From DSWT01 sp049975385 (GTDB taxonomy: Bacteria; Chloroflexota; Anaerolineae; B4-G1; SLSP01): a DNA stretch of 52,192 nucleotides. Of this stretch, positions 31,857 to 39,362 are shown one piece after another. Each line of letters begins with the position of its first letter. Position 1 is the first letter of the stretch. The notes below the pieces were generated by a model, which saw only the letters and a program-made list of their open reading frames with translations, searched no databases and had not been told where the DNA came from. Position numbers and translations under genes: made by a program. The stretch is taken from assembly GCA_049975385.1 (NCBI GenBank), contig JBNGDO010000012.1, forward strand, positions 1 to 52,192, written 5' to 3'.

Positions 31857-32207
31857 ATGATGAAAGGTGGTAGAGGTAGTCGCATGAAGGGACGTGGAGG
31901 GATGAACCCCAACGATCTGATGCGCCAGGTGCAAAAGATGCAGCAAGAAATGGAACGGATTCAGGATGAGACCTCACAGGAAGTGGTCAACGTCACGTCC
32001 GGTGGTGGCATGGTTGAGTTGACGATCAACGGCGCGTTGGAAGTGCAGAGCATCAAAATCGCGCCGGAAGTTATCGACCCTGACGACGTGGAGATGTTGC
32101 AAGATCTGGTCTTGGCGGCGGTTAACGAAGGCATTCAGAAAGCGCAGGCGATGATGTCAGACCGCATGTCGGCGCTTACCGGAGGGTTGGGGATTCCCGG
32201 ATTGTAG
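31857..32207 (+). CDS. YbaB/EbfC family DNA-binding protein
   Basis: 116 residues; the ATG pair at 31857/31860 follows GGGAGGAAA. A basic, Gly-rich N-terminus (GGRGSRMKGRGG) precedes the conserved YbaB core: a helix (NPNDLMRQVQKMQQEMERIQ), the ETSQEVVNVTSGGGMVELTING strand region (split here as TSQEVVNV and SGGGMVELTING) and a C-terminal helix. The small dimeric protein binds DNA and is nucleoid-associated. The gene sits between dnaX and recR, its usual position, and the recR ATG begins two bases after its stop. Confidence 0.93.
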   Translation: MMKGGRGSRMKGRGGMNPNDLMRQVQKMQQEMERIQDETSQEVVNVTSGGGMVELTINGALEVQSIKIAPEVIDPDDVEMLQDLVLAAVNEGIQKAQAMMSDRMSALTGGLGIPGL

Positions 32208-32209
32208 CA

Positions 32210-32815
32210 ATGCATACTGCGGCGATTCCTGCTTCTGTCGTCGAGTTGATCGAAACGTTATCCGCGCTGCCGGGCATTGGGCCAAAGACGGCTTCGCGCC
32301 TGGCATTTTTCTTGTTGCGGGGCAAATCGGAACTGGCGCTACGCCTGGCCGAGGCGTTGAAAGGGCTGGTCGAGCGCACGCGCTTCTGTTCGATCTGCTA
32401 CAATGTGACTGAGATCGATCCTTGCCCCATTTGTGCGGATCCTGTGCGCAACCAACGGATGGTCTGCGTGATCGAAGAGCCGTTGGACCTGCTAGCGCTG
32501 GAACGCACGGAACAATATCACGGTGTTTATCACGTGTTGCACGGTGCCTTGTCGCCAATGGAGGGCGTTTTCGCCGAGGATTTGCGCATCAACGAATTGG
32601 AAGCGCGCATCCGACGTGGCGAAGTGGAAGAGGTTATCCTCGCGACCAATCCTACCAGCGAGGGGGATTACACGGCAGCATACCTTTTGCAGCGGTTAAA
32701 GCCTCTGGGTGCGCGCATCACACGTCTGGGGCGAGGGTTGCCGATGGGCGGCGATCTCGAATACGCTGACGCGGTGACGCTGACGCGCGCTCTGGAATCC
32801 AGGCAGGAGTTATAG
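32210..32815 (+). CDS. recR: Recombination mediator protein RecR
   Basis: 201 residues. An N-terminal helix-hairpin-helix (LPGIGPKTASRLAFFLL), a four-cysteine zinc motif (CSIC...CPIC, about residues 59-74), and a Toprim domain with VCVIEEPLDLLALE and NPTSEGDYTA are all present. RecR acts with RecO/RecF to load RecA at gaps. Length and order match the family. It is packed tightly between ybaB and the PH-domain gene, where the spacing is one base. Confidence 0.95.
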   Translation: MHTAAIPASVVELIETLSALPGIGPKTASRLAFFLLRGKSELALRLAEALKGLVERTRFCSICYNVTEIDPCPICADPVRNQRMVCVIEEPLDLLALERTEQYHGVYHVLHGALSPMEGVFAEDLRINELEARIRRGEVEEVILATNPTSEGDYTAAYLLQRLKPLGARITRLGRGLPMGGDLEYADAVTLTRALESRQEL

Positions 32816-32816
32816 G

Positions 32817-33719
32817 ATGCGCAATACCTGGAATCTCCCGCTCCGCTGGGGATGGATCATTGGTCTCGTCATCGTCGCTGTCCTCATCGCGATAACAGTA
32901 GCTCTTGTCGTCCTGGCGTGGATGTTGCCTGTCACGATCTGGACGTTTTTGATGGGCGTCGGTGCGGTAATCGCGCTGGCTATCATCATCCGCTTGATCT
33001 ACCAATTGTGGGGATTAATCAACGCCATTTACGAGATGGATCGCAACGCGATCATCATCCACTGGGGTGGTACCCAGCACCAGATTCCTATGGCCTCGGT
33101 GCAGGCTGTCTTGCAAGGCGCAGACGTCAAACGGTTACGGATGCAGCCGGGATTTCGCTGGCCGGGATACTTTGTCGGCCTAGGTGCAGCTCCGGATATC
33201 GGCCAGGTATTGTTCTTCGCCACGCGCTCCTTGAAAGAGCAGATCGTCATCCGCACTTCGGGGATGGCGTATGCGATCTCGCCCAAAGACCGGGATGAGT
33301 TTCTCCGGGCGTTCCGCGAGCGATTGGATATGGGGCCGACGCAGGAAGTTGAGGAATCCTCCAAACATCCCGGATTCCTCGATTGGGTCATCTGGCGGGA
33401 TCGCCTGGGGTTGAGTGTATTGTTGGGCAGTTTTACACTACTTGCCCTGCTTGTGGGGGTGCTTTGTTGGCGCTATCCGTATTTGCCAGCCGAGATCGCG
33501 CTGCGGTTTAGTTCCACAGGCGAGGCGCTGCTGGTGGTGGCGGCCTCGCGCATTTTCTACCTTGCGCTGCTGGGCGTGATTTTTCTGGTGATCAATGGGG
33601 GATTGGGCTTGCTGTTGTATCGCCGCGAACGCACGGCGACCTATTTTCTTTGGACAGGATTGTTGGCCATTCAGGGGGGGCTGTGGGCGGCCGCAGTTTC
33701 TATCTTGATGCGCCAGTAG
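32817..33719 (+). CDS. Membrane protein with PH-like domain
   Basis: 300 residues. Two hydrophobic segments at about 13-35 and 42-65 precede a soluble segment (about 75-165) resembling bacterial pleckstrin-homology domains (IYEMDRNAIIIHWGGTQHQIPMAS, given here as DRNAIIIHWGG and HQIPMAS). Three more hydrophobic segments follow (about 195-290). Function is unknown. It overlaps neither neighbour but starts one base after recR, so it is translated as part of the dnaX operon; the following gap is 34 bp. The domain call is from pattern only. Confidence 0.65.
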   Translation: MRNTWNLPLRWGWIIGLVIVAVLIAITVALVVLAWMLPVTIWTFLMGVGAVIALAIIIRLIYQLWGLINAIYEMDRNAIIIHWGGTQHQIPMASVQAVLQGADVKRLRMQPGFRWPGYFVGLGAAPDIGQVLFFATRSLKEQIVIRTSGMAYAISPKDRDEFLRAFRERLDMGPTQEVEESSKHPGFLDWVIWRDRLGLSVLLGSFTLLALLVGVLCWRYPYLPAEIALRFSSTGEALLVVAASRIFYLALLGVIFLVINGGLGLLLYRRERTATYFLWTGLLAIQGGLWAAAVSILMRQ

Positions 33720-33753
33720 TCTCTCGGGCTTCAAGGGTGGCGAAAAATTAACA

Positions 33754-34563
33754 ATGATACGTTTAGCTGTGTTTGATCTGGATGGGACACTGATGGGGAC
33801 GGATCAGAAGATCCGCCCACGTGTGGCGCGGGCGGTGACGCAGGCCCAGGCGCAAGGCGTCATCGTCACCCTGGCGACCGGGCGGATGTTCGCCGCAACG
33901 GAATGCTTCGCCCGTGAGTTGAACGTCACCGCACCGCTGATTTGTTATCAAGGCGGCTGGATTCAGGCACTCGATGGGCCTGTGTTGCGGCGGATCATAC
34001 TACCCACGACACCGGCGCGTGAGGCTATCGCGTTAGGCGCGGCGAATGGCTGGCATGTCCTTCTGTATGCCGAAGGGCAGCTTTTCATCGAGGACTTTTT
34101 GTATCCTGTCGCGTTCTACGATGCGCTGCTCGGTTCCGGTGTGACGGTGGGTGAACCATGGGATGCAATCCTCGCGGCGCACGATGGTGTTGATAAGGTG
34201 CTGTACGTCGCGGAACCGGAGCAAATTCCGGCGATGGCAGAGGCGTTGCAGGATCGCTTCGTGGGCGTGGCGGAGGTCGTGCGTTCCCACGAAATGTTCA
34301 TCGAGGTGGTGCCGCTCGGTGTGGATAAGGGATCGGCCGTGGCGTGGCTGGCGCAGCATTTCAATATCCCACGGGAAGATGTTCTGGCAGCGGGTGATCA
34401 GGAGAACGACCTTGCGATGATCAAATGGGCCGGCCTCGGCGTGGCGATGGGCAATGCGACTCCGCCCGTTCAGCATGTTGCGGATTGGATCGCGCCGCCG
34501 GTGACGGAGGACGGCGCGGCGGTGCTTCTTGAACGCTTTGTGTTGGATGGGAGCCATCCTTGA
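33754..34563 (+). CDS. Cof-type HAD-IIB phosphatase
   Basis: 269 residues of the Cof/YidA subfamily of haloacid dehalogenase-like phosphatases. The nucleophile motif is VFDLDGTLMG (residues 5-14), motif II is LATGRM, motif III includes the lysine in VDKGSAVAWL and motif IV is AAGDQENDLAMI. A C2B-type cap lies between. These enzymes hydrolyse sugar phosphates, FMN or similar substrates, not predictable here. Its TGA overlaps a TTG start of the next gene. Confidence 0.9.
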   Translation: MIRLAVFDLDGTLMGTDQKIRPRVARAVTQAQAQGVIVTLATGRMFAATECFARELNVTAPLICYQGGWIQALDGPVLRRIILPTTPAREAIALGAANGWHVLLYAEGQLFIEDFLYPVAFYDALLGSGVTVGEPWDAILAAHDGVDKVLYVAEPEQIPAMAEALQDRFVGVAEVVRSHEMFIEVVPLGVDKGSAVAWLAQHFNIPREDVLAAGDQENDLAMIKWAGLGVAMGNATPPVQHVADWIAPPVTEDGAAVLLERFVLDGSHP

Positions 34564-35228
34564 GCGCCGCGCCCTCGAGCGTCCCGATCCTCTCCGTTCG
34601 CAACCCCACAGCCATTGCGCGGGCGGTCGAACTGCTCCGAGCAGGGCAGATTATCATTATTCCTACGGATACCGTTTACGGCATTGCTGCCCTTCCTGAC
34701 AAAACCGAGGCGATCACGCATCTTTACGCGATACGCAATCGTGATCCTGAACCTGCGTCTCCGTTCTTGATGGCGCGGGCAGAGTACATGGACGCATTGG
34801 CGCATCCTGTATGGACAGCGCGTCACCAGGCGGCACAGCGGCTGGCCCGGTCTTTCTGGCCTGGCCTGCTAACGCTGATCCTTCCACCCAACCCCGATCT
34901 CAATCCGGCCTTGCGTGCTTCGCCGGTTGCGCTCCGTGTCCCCAATTTCCCCTTCTTGTTGCCGCTTTTCGATGCGATTGGCGGCTTTTTGTTTGCCACC
35001 GGTGCGATCTGCCGTGGCGAAGGCCCCGCCATTACCGCCCGTGAAGCGGTAAAACTCTTTGGTGATGATGTGGCCCTTATCCTGGACGGCGGGCGTGCGC
35101 CCTTCGGCGTCCCCTCGACCATTGTGGATTGTATCCCCGACCCGCCTGAGATTCGGCGGCGAGGCGTCATCCCGGAGGAGAAGATTTGGGAGGTGGCAGG
35201 CATTGCGCCGCCGCGCGAGGTCGGGTGA
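34560..35228 (+). CDS. Sua5/YciO/YrdC family protein (threonylcarbamoyl-AMP synthase-like)
   Basis: 222 residues. The PTDTVYGIAALP motif (about residues 40-51), VALRVPNFPF and the late GVPSTIVDC signature are conserved. True TsaC/Sua5 makes threonylcarbamoyl-AMP for t6A tRNA, and tsaE/tsaB at 18.5-19.7 kb fit that role. However, the usual K-R-x-x-K stretch is replaced by NRDPEPASPF, so this may be a YciO-like paralogue. It starts at a TTG that overlaps the preceding stop (TTGA), and its stop overlaps the next start (GTGA). Confidence 0.78.
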   Translation: MSAAPSSVPILSVRNPTAIARAVELLRAGQIIIIPTDTVYGIAALPDKTEAITHLYAIRNRDPEPASPFLMARAEYMDALAHPVWTARHQAAQRLARSFWPGLLTLILPPNPDLNPALRASPVALRVPNFPFLLPLFDAIGGFLFATGAICRGEGPAITAREAVKLFGDDVALILDGGRAPFGVPSTIVDCIPDPPEIRRRGVIPEEKIWEVAGIAPPREVG

Positions 35229-37084
35229 AACGCTGGTACATTAGCGCGTGTCTCGCGATCCTCCTCGTAGCCACTGGCCTGCGCTTTTATCACCTGGATA
35301 CCCAATCCTTCTGGAACGACGAGGGTAACACCGCGCGGCTGGTGGAGCGACCGATTGCCCTGATCATCGAAGGTGCTGCCGGCGATATCCATCCCCCTGG
35401 CTATTACTTGATGCTGCACGTGTGGCGTGCCTTCACTGGAGAGTCGGAATTCGCACTGCGCGCATTTTCGGCATTTTGCGGTGTACTGACGGTGGCTGTC
35501 GCTGCTGCTGCTGGACGGTATGTGGGCGGACGGCGGGTTTCCCTTGGTGCGGTGCTCATCGTTGCTGTACATCCGCTAGCCGTCTACTATAGCCAGGAAG
35601 CTCGGATGTACGCGCTCCTCGGCTTGGTCTCGGTGTTGACGTTGTGGGCAGGGATGCGAATTACGAATTACGAATCACGAATCACGAATCACGTTCTCCC
35701 TCTTGCGTTGAGCATTGCCCTGGGCCTTTACACGCAGTACGCCTACATTTTCGTCCTGGTGGGGTTGAACCTGGCGTTTGTCATCGATTGGGTACTGCGT
35801 CGTCCATGGAATTGGCATACACTGTGGTCGTGGATTGCGGCACACGCGCTCGGTGGGTTGGCATTCTTGCCGTGGGCGCCGATTGCGTTGGGTGCACGTG
35901 GATGGCGCCCGCCCGATCTGACTTCTTCGCAGGCCCTACAGGAGATTGTTCATACACTGCTCGTGGGGATCACGCTTCCGACGGGAGATGCGTCTTACGT
36001 TATCGCGTGCGCCGCATTTCTACTGTTGTTGGCGCTGACCATCCGTGCCCGCTCACGCTTTGCGGTGTGGGCCGTACTGGGGATGGCGTTGGTTCCCCCG
36101 GTGCTGCTGATCGCCCTTCGCCTCTATCGCCCGGCATACCTCAAATTTATGATGGCCTCAGTCGCGCCGTTGGCTGTGATCTTGGCCTTGCCGTTGCGCC
36201 GTGCTGGCTCGCGTTTGGGAACGGCGCGGAACTGGATCGCGGGAGCACTTCTGCTGGCTGTGCTCTGGGCGCAAATCACTTCGCTCCAGCATCTCTATGC
36301 CGATCCCGCCTACGCTCGCGACGATTACCGCGGCCTTGCGGCGCGCATTGCCGCCGAAACCCGCCCCGGCGATGCGATTCTGCTCAGCGCGCCGAATCAA
36401 TGGGAAGTCTTCACCTATTACTACCGTGGTCCGTTGCCGGTGTATCCTGCCCCCTACCGACCTGACCCGTCCGAGGCGACGACGTGGGTGGATGAAATTG
36501 TGGCAAGCCACGCGCGATTATTCGTTATCTTTTGGGGGGATGCAGAATCGGACCCTGATCGCCTGCTCGAACCTTACCTGGCCCAGCACGCCTACAAAGC
36601 GGTGGATACGTGGGTCAGCACAGTGCGTCTGACGATCTACGGGACGGCAGCCTTACCGGATGCGCCCACGACATCTCTTGACGCACGCTTTGGGGATGTC
36701 ATTACATTCGAAGGGTACGCGTTGCCGGAGACTACGTTTGCGCCCGGCGACATCGTCCCGCTGACGTTGTTCTGGCAAGCAGAGGCGACGCCGGCAGAAC
36801 GATACAAAGTCTTCGTCCACTTGCTCAACGCGGATGGCGCGTTGGTCGCGCAAACCGACACTGAGCCGGGTGGCGGTTTTGCGCTCACATCGCTGTGGTT
36901 GCCGGGAGAAAGCCTGACTGATCGTTATGGCGTGCTTGTGCCGCCGGATAGCGTGCCTGGAGAATATCGTCTCCTGGTGGGGATGTACGGATTCTCTGGA
37001 GAACGGTTGCCGGTGACTTTGAACGGTGAACCGGCAGGGGACGCGCTGCCGCTGACGACGCTCACCGTGACATCACCGCAATAA
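35225..37084 (+). CDS. Glycosyltransferase family 39-like membrane protein with C-terminal beta-sandwich domain
   Basis: 619 residues from a GTG that overlaps the upstream stop (GTGA). It has about ten hydrophobic segments in the first 370 residues, the acidic motif SFWNDEGNTARL, GDIHPPGYYLML and YYSQEARMYALL, as in ArnT/PMT-type transferases. Residues about 490-619 are a soluble beta-sandwich tail (FWQAEATPAERYKVFVHLL, LWLPGESLTDRYGV), a domain I associate with Chloroflexota family-39 proteins. A short repeat at 35657-35693 encodes the in-frame insert RITNYESRITN in a loop. Its last 23 bases overlap the convergent lipoprotein gene. Confidence 0.82.
   Translation: MKRWYISACLAILLVATGLRFYHLDTQSFWNDEGNTARLVERPIALIIEGAAGDIHPPGYYLMLHVWRAFTGESEFALRAFSAFCGVLTVAVAAAAGRYVGGRRVSLGAVLIVAVHPLAVYYSQEARMYALLGLVSVLTLWAGMRITNYESRITNHVLPLALSIALGLYTQYAYIFVLVGLNLAFVIDWVLRRPWNWHTLWSWIAAHALGGLAFLPWAPIALGARGWRPPDLTSSQALQEIVHTLLVGITLPTGDASYVIACAAFLLLLALTIRARSRFAVWAVLGMALVPPVLLIALRLYRPAYLKFMMASVAPLAVILALPLRRAGSRLGTARNWIAGALLLAVLWAQITSLQHLYADPAYARDDYRGLAARIAAETRPGDAILLSAPNQWEVFTYYYRGPLPVYPAPYRPDPSEATTWVDEIVASHARLFVIFWGDAESDPDRLLEPYLAQHAYKAVDTWVSTVRLTIYGTAALPDAPTTSLDARFGDVITFEGYALPETTFAPGDIVPLTLFWQAEATPAERYKVFVHLLNADGALVAQTDTEPGGGFALTSLWLPGESLTDRYGVLVPPDSVPGEYRLLVGMYGFSGERLPVTLNGEPAGDALPLTTLTVTSPQ
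35657..35693. repeat. In-frame simple repeat inside the glycosyltransferase gene
   Basis: GCGAATTACGAATTACGAATC and two further ACGAATC units in tandem (7- to 8-base units) within the coding sequence. Similar word-like repeats elsewhere in the window lie between genes. It keeps the reading frame and falls between two predicted membrane segments. Confidence 0.75.
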
Positions 37085-37892
37085 CCACTGGGACTGCCGC
37101 CAGCGAATCGATCTGCGCCACCTGCGGTATCCACAGTCCCGATGAGGTACCACCGTCGAGGTTTAGCGCAGTATCGACATCCAAATCAGAATCTGCGAGC
37201 CACGTCGCCAGTGCGTGCAGGCTGAAGAACCCGCGCGGCGCAATCATCAGTAAGATGCGCCCATCTCGATCTTGTGCGACCACCGTGCGCCGTGCTGCAC
37301 GTCCATCGTCGCCGTCGGCGGGGAACCCCATCACTCCGCCGGGTTTGACGAGCACCGGGAAGCACTGCACGGCCTCCCGCAGACTCTCGTACGGGTCGTA
37401 GGGCCAGGTGCGTAACCAGCGAACGCTCACTTCGCCCACCTCCGTCACTGCGAACATTCCCGCATAATCACCATACGGTGTTCCGAAAATCGCGCGGTTG
37501 CTGATCGTTAGTCCGGTGACAGTTTGTTCTTCCGTGAAGTATCCGGCGTTCACAGTCAACAAGGCCCCGGTCTGCTGCGCCCACGCGCTCACCAGCGCGG
37601 GCGCACCCGGCGCGTAGAGCACGCGGAACACCACCGCCGTGGGATCAAGGCGCGCGATGGTCACGCGTTCTACGTTAGGCCCAACTGCGACGTTGAGGCT
37701 GCGCACTTCAATGCCCGGTTGGAGATTTTGCCAACCCGTATCTTCTGGTAATGGCGTTGGCGTCGGCGGGATCGTCGGTGTTGGGGTTGCCGTTGGCGTA
37801 GGTGTCGGTGTCGGCGAGAGCAACGGCATAGTGCACGCTAGCGTCGTCAACAATCCTGCGAACAGAAATAGCGCGGTCCATTTTTTCATCAT
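37062..37892 (-). CDS. Lipoprotein with phosphodiester glycosidase (NAGPA-like) domain
   Basis: About 276 residues from the tandem ATG region near 37892. The N-terminus has a lipoprotein signal with the lipobox LTTLAC, followed by a Thr-Pro-rich linker (many TPTP units, about residues 25-48). The rest is a phosphodiester glycosidase domain as in human NAGPA: LTVNAGYF, RRTVVAQDRDGRILLM and the late TALNLDGGTSSGLW. Such proteins remove GlcNAc from phosphodiester-linked sugars in eukaryotes; many bacterial ones act on exopolysaccharide. It would be anchored outside the membrane. Convergent with, and overlapping by 23 bases, the glycosyltransferase gene. Confidence 0.85.
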   Translation of the reverse strand: MMKKWTALFLFAGLLTTLACTMPLLSPTPTPTPTATPTPTIPPTPTPLPEDTGWQNLQPGIEVRSLNVAVGPNVERVTIARLDPTAVVFRVLYAPGAPALVSAWAQQTGALLTVNAGYFTEEQTVTGLTISNRAIFGTPYGDYAGMFAVTEVGEVSVRWLRTWPYDPYESLREAVQCFPVLVKPGGVMGFPADGDDGRAARRTVVAQDRDGRILLMIAPRGFFSLHALATWLADSDLDVDTALNLDGGTSSGLWIPQVAQIDSLAAVPVVIAVMSR

Positions 37893-37987
37893 GCCCGCAA
37901 TCATACCGCAGATTTGGGGATTAGGAAGTTTTTGCTGTATAATGGAAGTGTCCCTAGTAGCGTATGTTCACGTTAGGAGGTGTTGTT

Positions 37988-38194
37988 GTGAACACAAACG
38001 TTGTTGTTGATGAAACGCTTGTCACAGAGGCAATGGATTTGACCGGTATCAAGACCAGACGCAAGGTGATTGATACTGCGTTGCGTGCATTCATCCGGTT
38101 GCAACAACAACGCGCCGTTTTGGCGCTAGAAGGCGCTATCTCCTGGGAAGGCGATCTGGATGCACTACGCACTTCACGGTATGTCACAAATTGA
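37988..38194 (+). CDS. VapB-type antitoxin, orphan
   Basis: 68 residues starting at a GTG placed seven bases after TTAGGAGG (ATG at 37964 would place the ribosome site inside the gene). The sequence NTNVVVDETLVTEAMDLTGIK followed by KVIDTALRAFIRL and WEGDLDALR (split here) matches the VapB/DUF2191 ribbon-helix-helix-like antitoxins. No PIN-domain vapC follows: the 3' neighbour is the T-box promoter 40 bp away. A TATAAT is at 37938-37943. Either the toxin was lost or the antitoxin acts on a toxin elsewhere. Confidence 0.8.
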   Translation: MNTNVVVDETLVTEAMDLTGIKTRRKVIDTALRAFIRLQQQRAVLALEGAISWEGDLDALRTSRYVTN

Positions 38195-38235
38195 AGCATA
38201 GGACCGTGCCCATTTGCAGAGCTATTGTGGATGGC

Positions 38236-38263
38236 TTGACAACTACCTTGCTTATGGCATAAT
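38236..38263 (+). promoter_or_regulatory. Promoter of the T-box/ileS transcript
   Basis: TTGACA at 38236-38241 and CATAAT at 38258-38263, 16 bp apart, with transcription expected to begin near 38270 at the base of the T-box leader. Confidence 0.65.
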
Positions 38264-38269
38264 TTTAGT

Positions 38270-38628
38270 ATAAAGGCGTTGATGGAGACGAGTACGCGCA
38301 GGAAGCCGCTTCAGCGAATTCGGGAGCGTGAGAGCCGAGTGCAAGAGCCGGTGCTGAAAATCCCTCCGGAGTCGCCTACCGAACAGTCTGGTAGTCAAGT
38401 AGTCGTTAGTCTCATAGTCAGGTCGTCGCCTGACTGCATAACTAAAGACTATCTGACTGAAGACTACAAGACTAAGTAAGTAAGGCCGGATTTGCCTTCC
38501 GTTATTTACGGCACGACGGTGATTGCCGTCGAATGAGTGGTTCCGCATTGTGTGGAACAACCAGGGTGGTACCGCGAGAGCTAGTGAGAGAAACGCTCCC
38601 GTCCCTGTAGGGATGGGAGCGTTTTTGT
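38270..38628 (+). promoter_or_regulatory. T-box riboswitch (tRNA-Ile), controlling ileS
   Basis: The diagnostic T-box sequence AGGGTGGTACCGCG is at 38563-38576, its UGGU bulge pairing with the ACCA end expected of uncharged tRNA-Ile. Stem I is in 38280-38380; its specifier loop reads CTGAAAATCCCTCCGG, placing ATC (Ile) at 38360-38362. An intrinsic terminator follows at 38591-38628. In the uncharged state the antiterminator should form and let transcription reach ileS. The leader ends 735 bases before the ileS start, an unusual distance, because two genes on the opposite strand lie between. Confidence 0.93.
38591..38628 (+). terminator. T-box attenuator terminator
   Basis: AAACGCTCCC (38591-38600) pairs with GGGAGCGTTT (38615-38624) with inner TCCC/GGGA pairs, followed by TTGTT; its 5' arm lies just after the T-box sequence with which the alternative antiterminator would compete. 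Confidence 0.9.
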
Positions 38629-38646
38629 TATTTTGCAGCTTCAACT

Positions 38647-39015
38647 TCAGACGTCAAGTTGCGACCTTACAAATTGAAGAAATTCGCGTAATGCCCTTTC
38701 AGGATCATCGGCGATTGAGCTAGGTGCAATTGTATCTTCTGTACCGTTGTGGAAGTGTTTGGGGAACGTTGATACATGCGGATGGTCTGGCGCGTTGTCG
38801 TGACGGTGAAGCAATCCCCGCGTGGCACGTTGTTCCCAATGATAGGAATAGCGTGCCAGATTAGGACTGATCCAAACGTCAATGAACGTTTCGTCACGGA
38901 CAAAGAGGCGCAGTTTAAGGGGAATGGCGGCGCGGCGGTAAATGAGTTGGTGGCTGGTGATGATATCGTCGAACTCGGTGAGCGCGATATGCGCCAATGC
39001 TTCGTAGAGCATCAT
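38647..39015 (-). CDS. TumE-like (DUF6516) putative toxin
   Basis: 122 residues. The central block RYSYHWEQR followed by RHDNAPDHPHVSTFPKHFH (an N-A-P-H-H-P-like, F-P-x-H-x-H pattern) is the hallmark of DUF6516/TumE proteins, annotated as toxin components of TumE/TumA-type systems. The start codon overlaps the stop of the upstream small gene (ATGA), a classic two-gene arrangement. It is antisense to the expected T-box-ileS read-through transcript. Toxic activity has not been inferred from any catalytic motif; the call is by family pattern. Confidence 0.78.
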   Translation of the reverse strand: MMLYEALAHIALTEFDDIITSHQLIYRRAAIPLKLRLFVRDETFIDVWISPNLARYSYHWEQRATRGLLHRHDNAPDHPHVSTFPKHFHNGTEDTIAPSSIADDPERALREFLQFVRSQLDV

Positions 39016-39296
39016 TGCTCAAGCGCATCCAGAAGCGCCTGTAAGTGATCAAGATAGGCTTCCAACTGTTCCCATTCTATCGCTTCTTCCCAAGCTGGAT
39101 GGCTGTATATCTCGCCGTGTTCAATGCAGGCGCGCAAGGCCGCAGAGGAACGTGTGCCGTAGCGATCTTGTAGATCGGCAATGTCCATTTGAGTCGTGCG
39201 TTTTTCACGGTCCAGGAATGAAACCAGGCTGCGTTGGATAAGTTCCTCTGGCGAAAGACGCAATTGTTGTGCAATTGTATTGACCGAAATGGTCAT
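39012..39296 (-). CDS. Small protein, putative antitoxin partner of the TumE-like gene
   Basis: 94 residues, preceded on its strand by AAGGAGGTAACT and, further up, TATAAT (plus-strand 39336-39341). The N-terminus resembles a short helical DNA-binding or dimerisation segment (VNTIAQQLRLSPEELIQRSL), and the middle part (DLQDRYGTRSSAAL... AWEEAIEWEQLEAYL) resembles the acidic small partners often found next to DUF6516 genes. It overlaps its partner by four bases. No specific family name is certain, and antitoxin function is inferred from pairing. Confidence 0.65.
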   Translation of the reverse strand: MTISVNTIAQQLRLSPEELIQRSLVSFLDREKRTTQMDIADLQDRYGTRSSAALRACIEHGEIYSHPAWEEAIEWEQLEAYLDHLQALLDALEQ

Positions 39297-39362
39297 AGTT
39301 ACCTCCTTAGCGAGGTTTTGATATTCTTATACTTGATTATATCACGGGTGAGGAGAAAAATC

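Noticed and set aside
38195..38270. vapC toxin downstream of the VapB-like gene
   Set aside because: The gap is too short and contains only the T-box promoter.
39234..39362. N-terminal extension of ileS to 39234
   Set aside because: The extra 43 residues overlap the promoter and start of the minus-strand antitoxin gene, and a strong ribosome site precedes the ATG at 39363.
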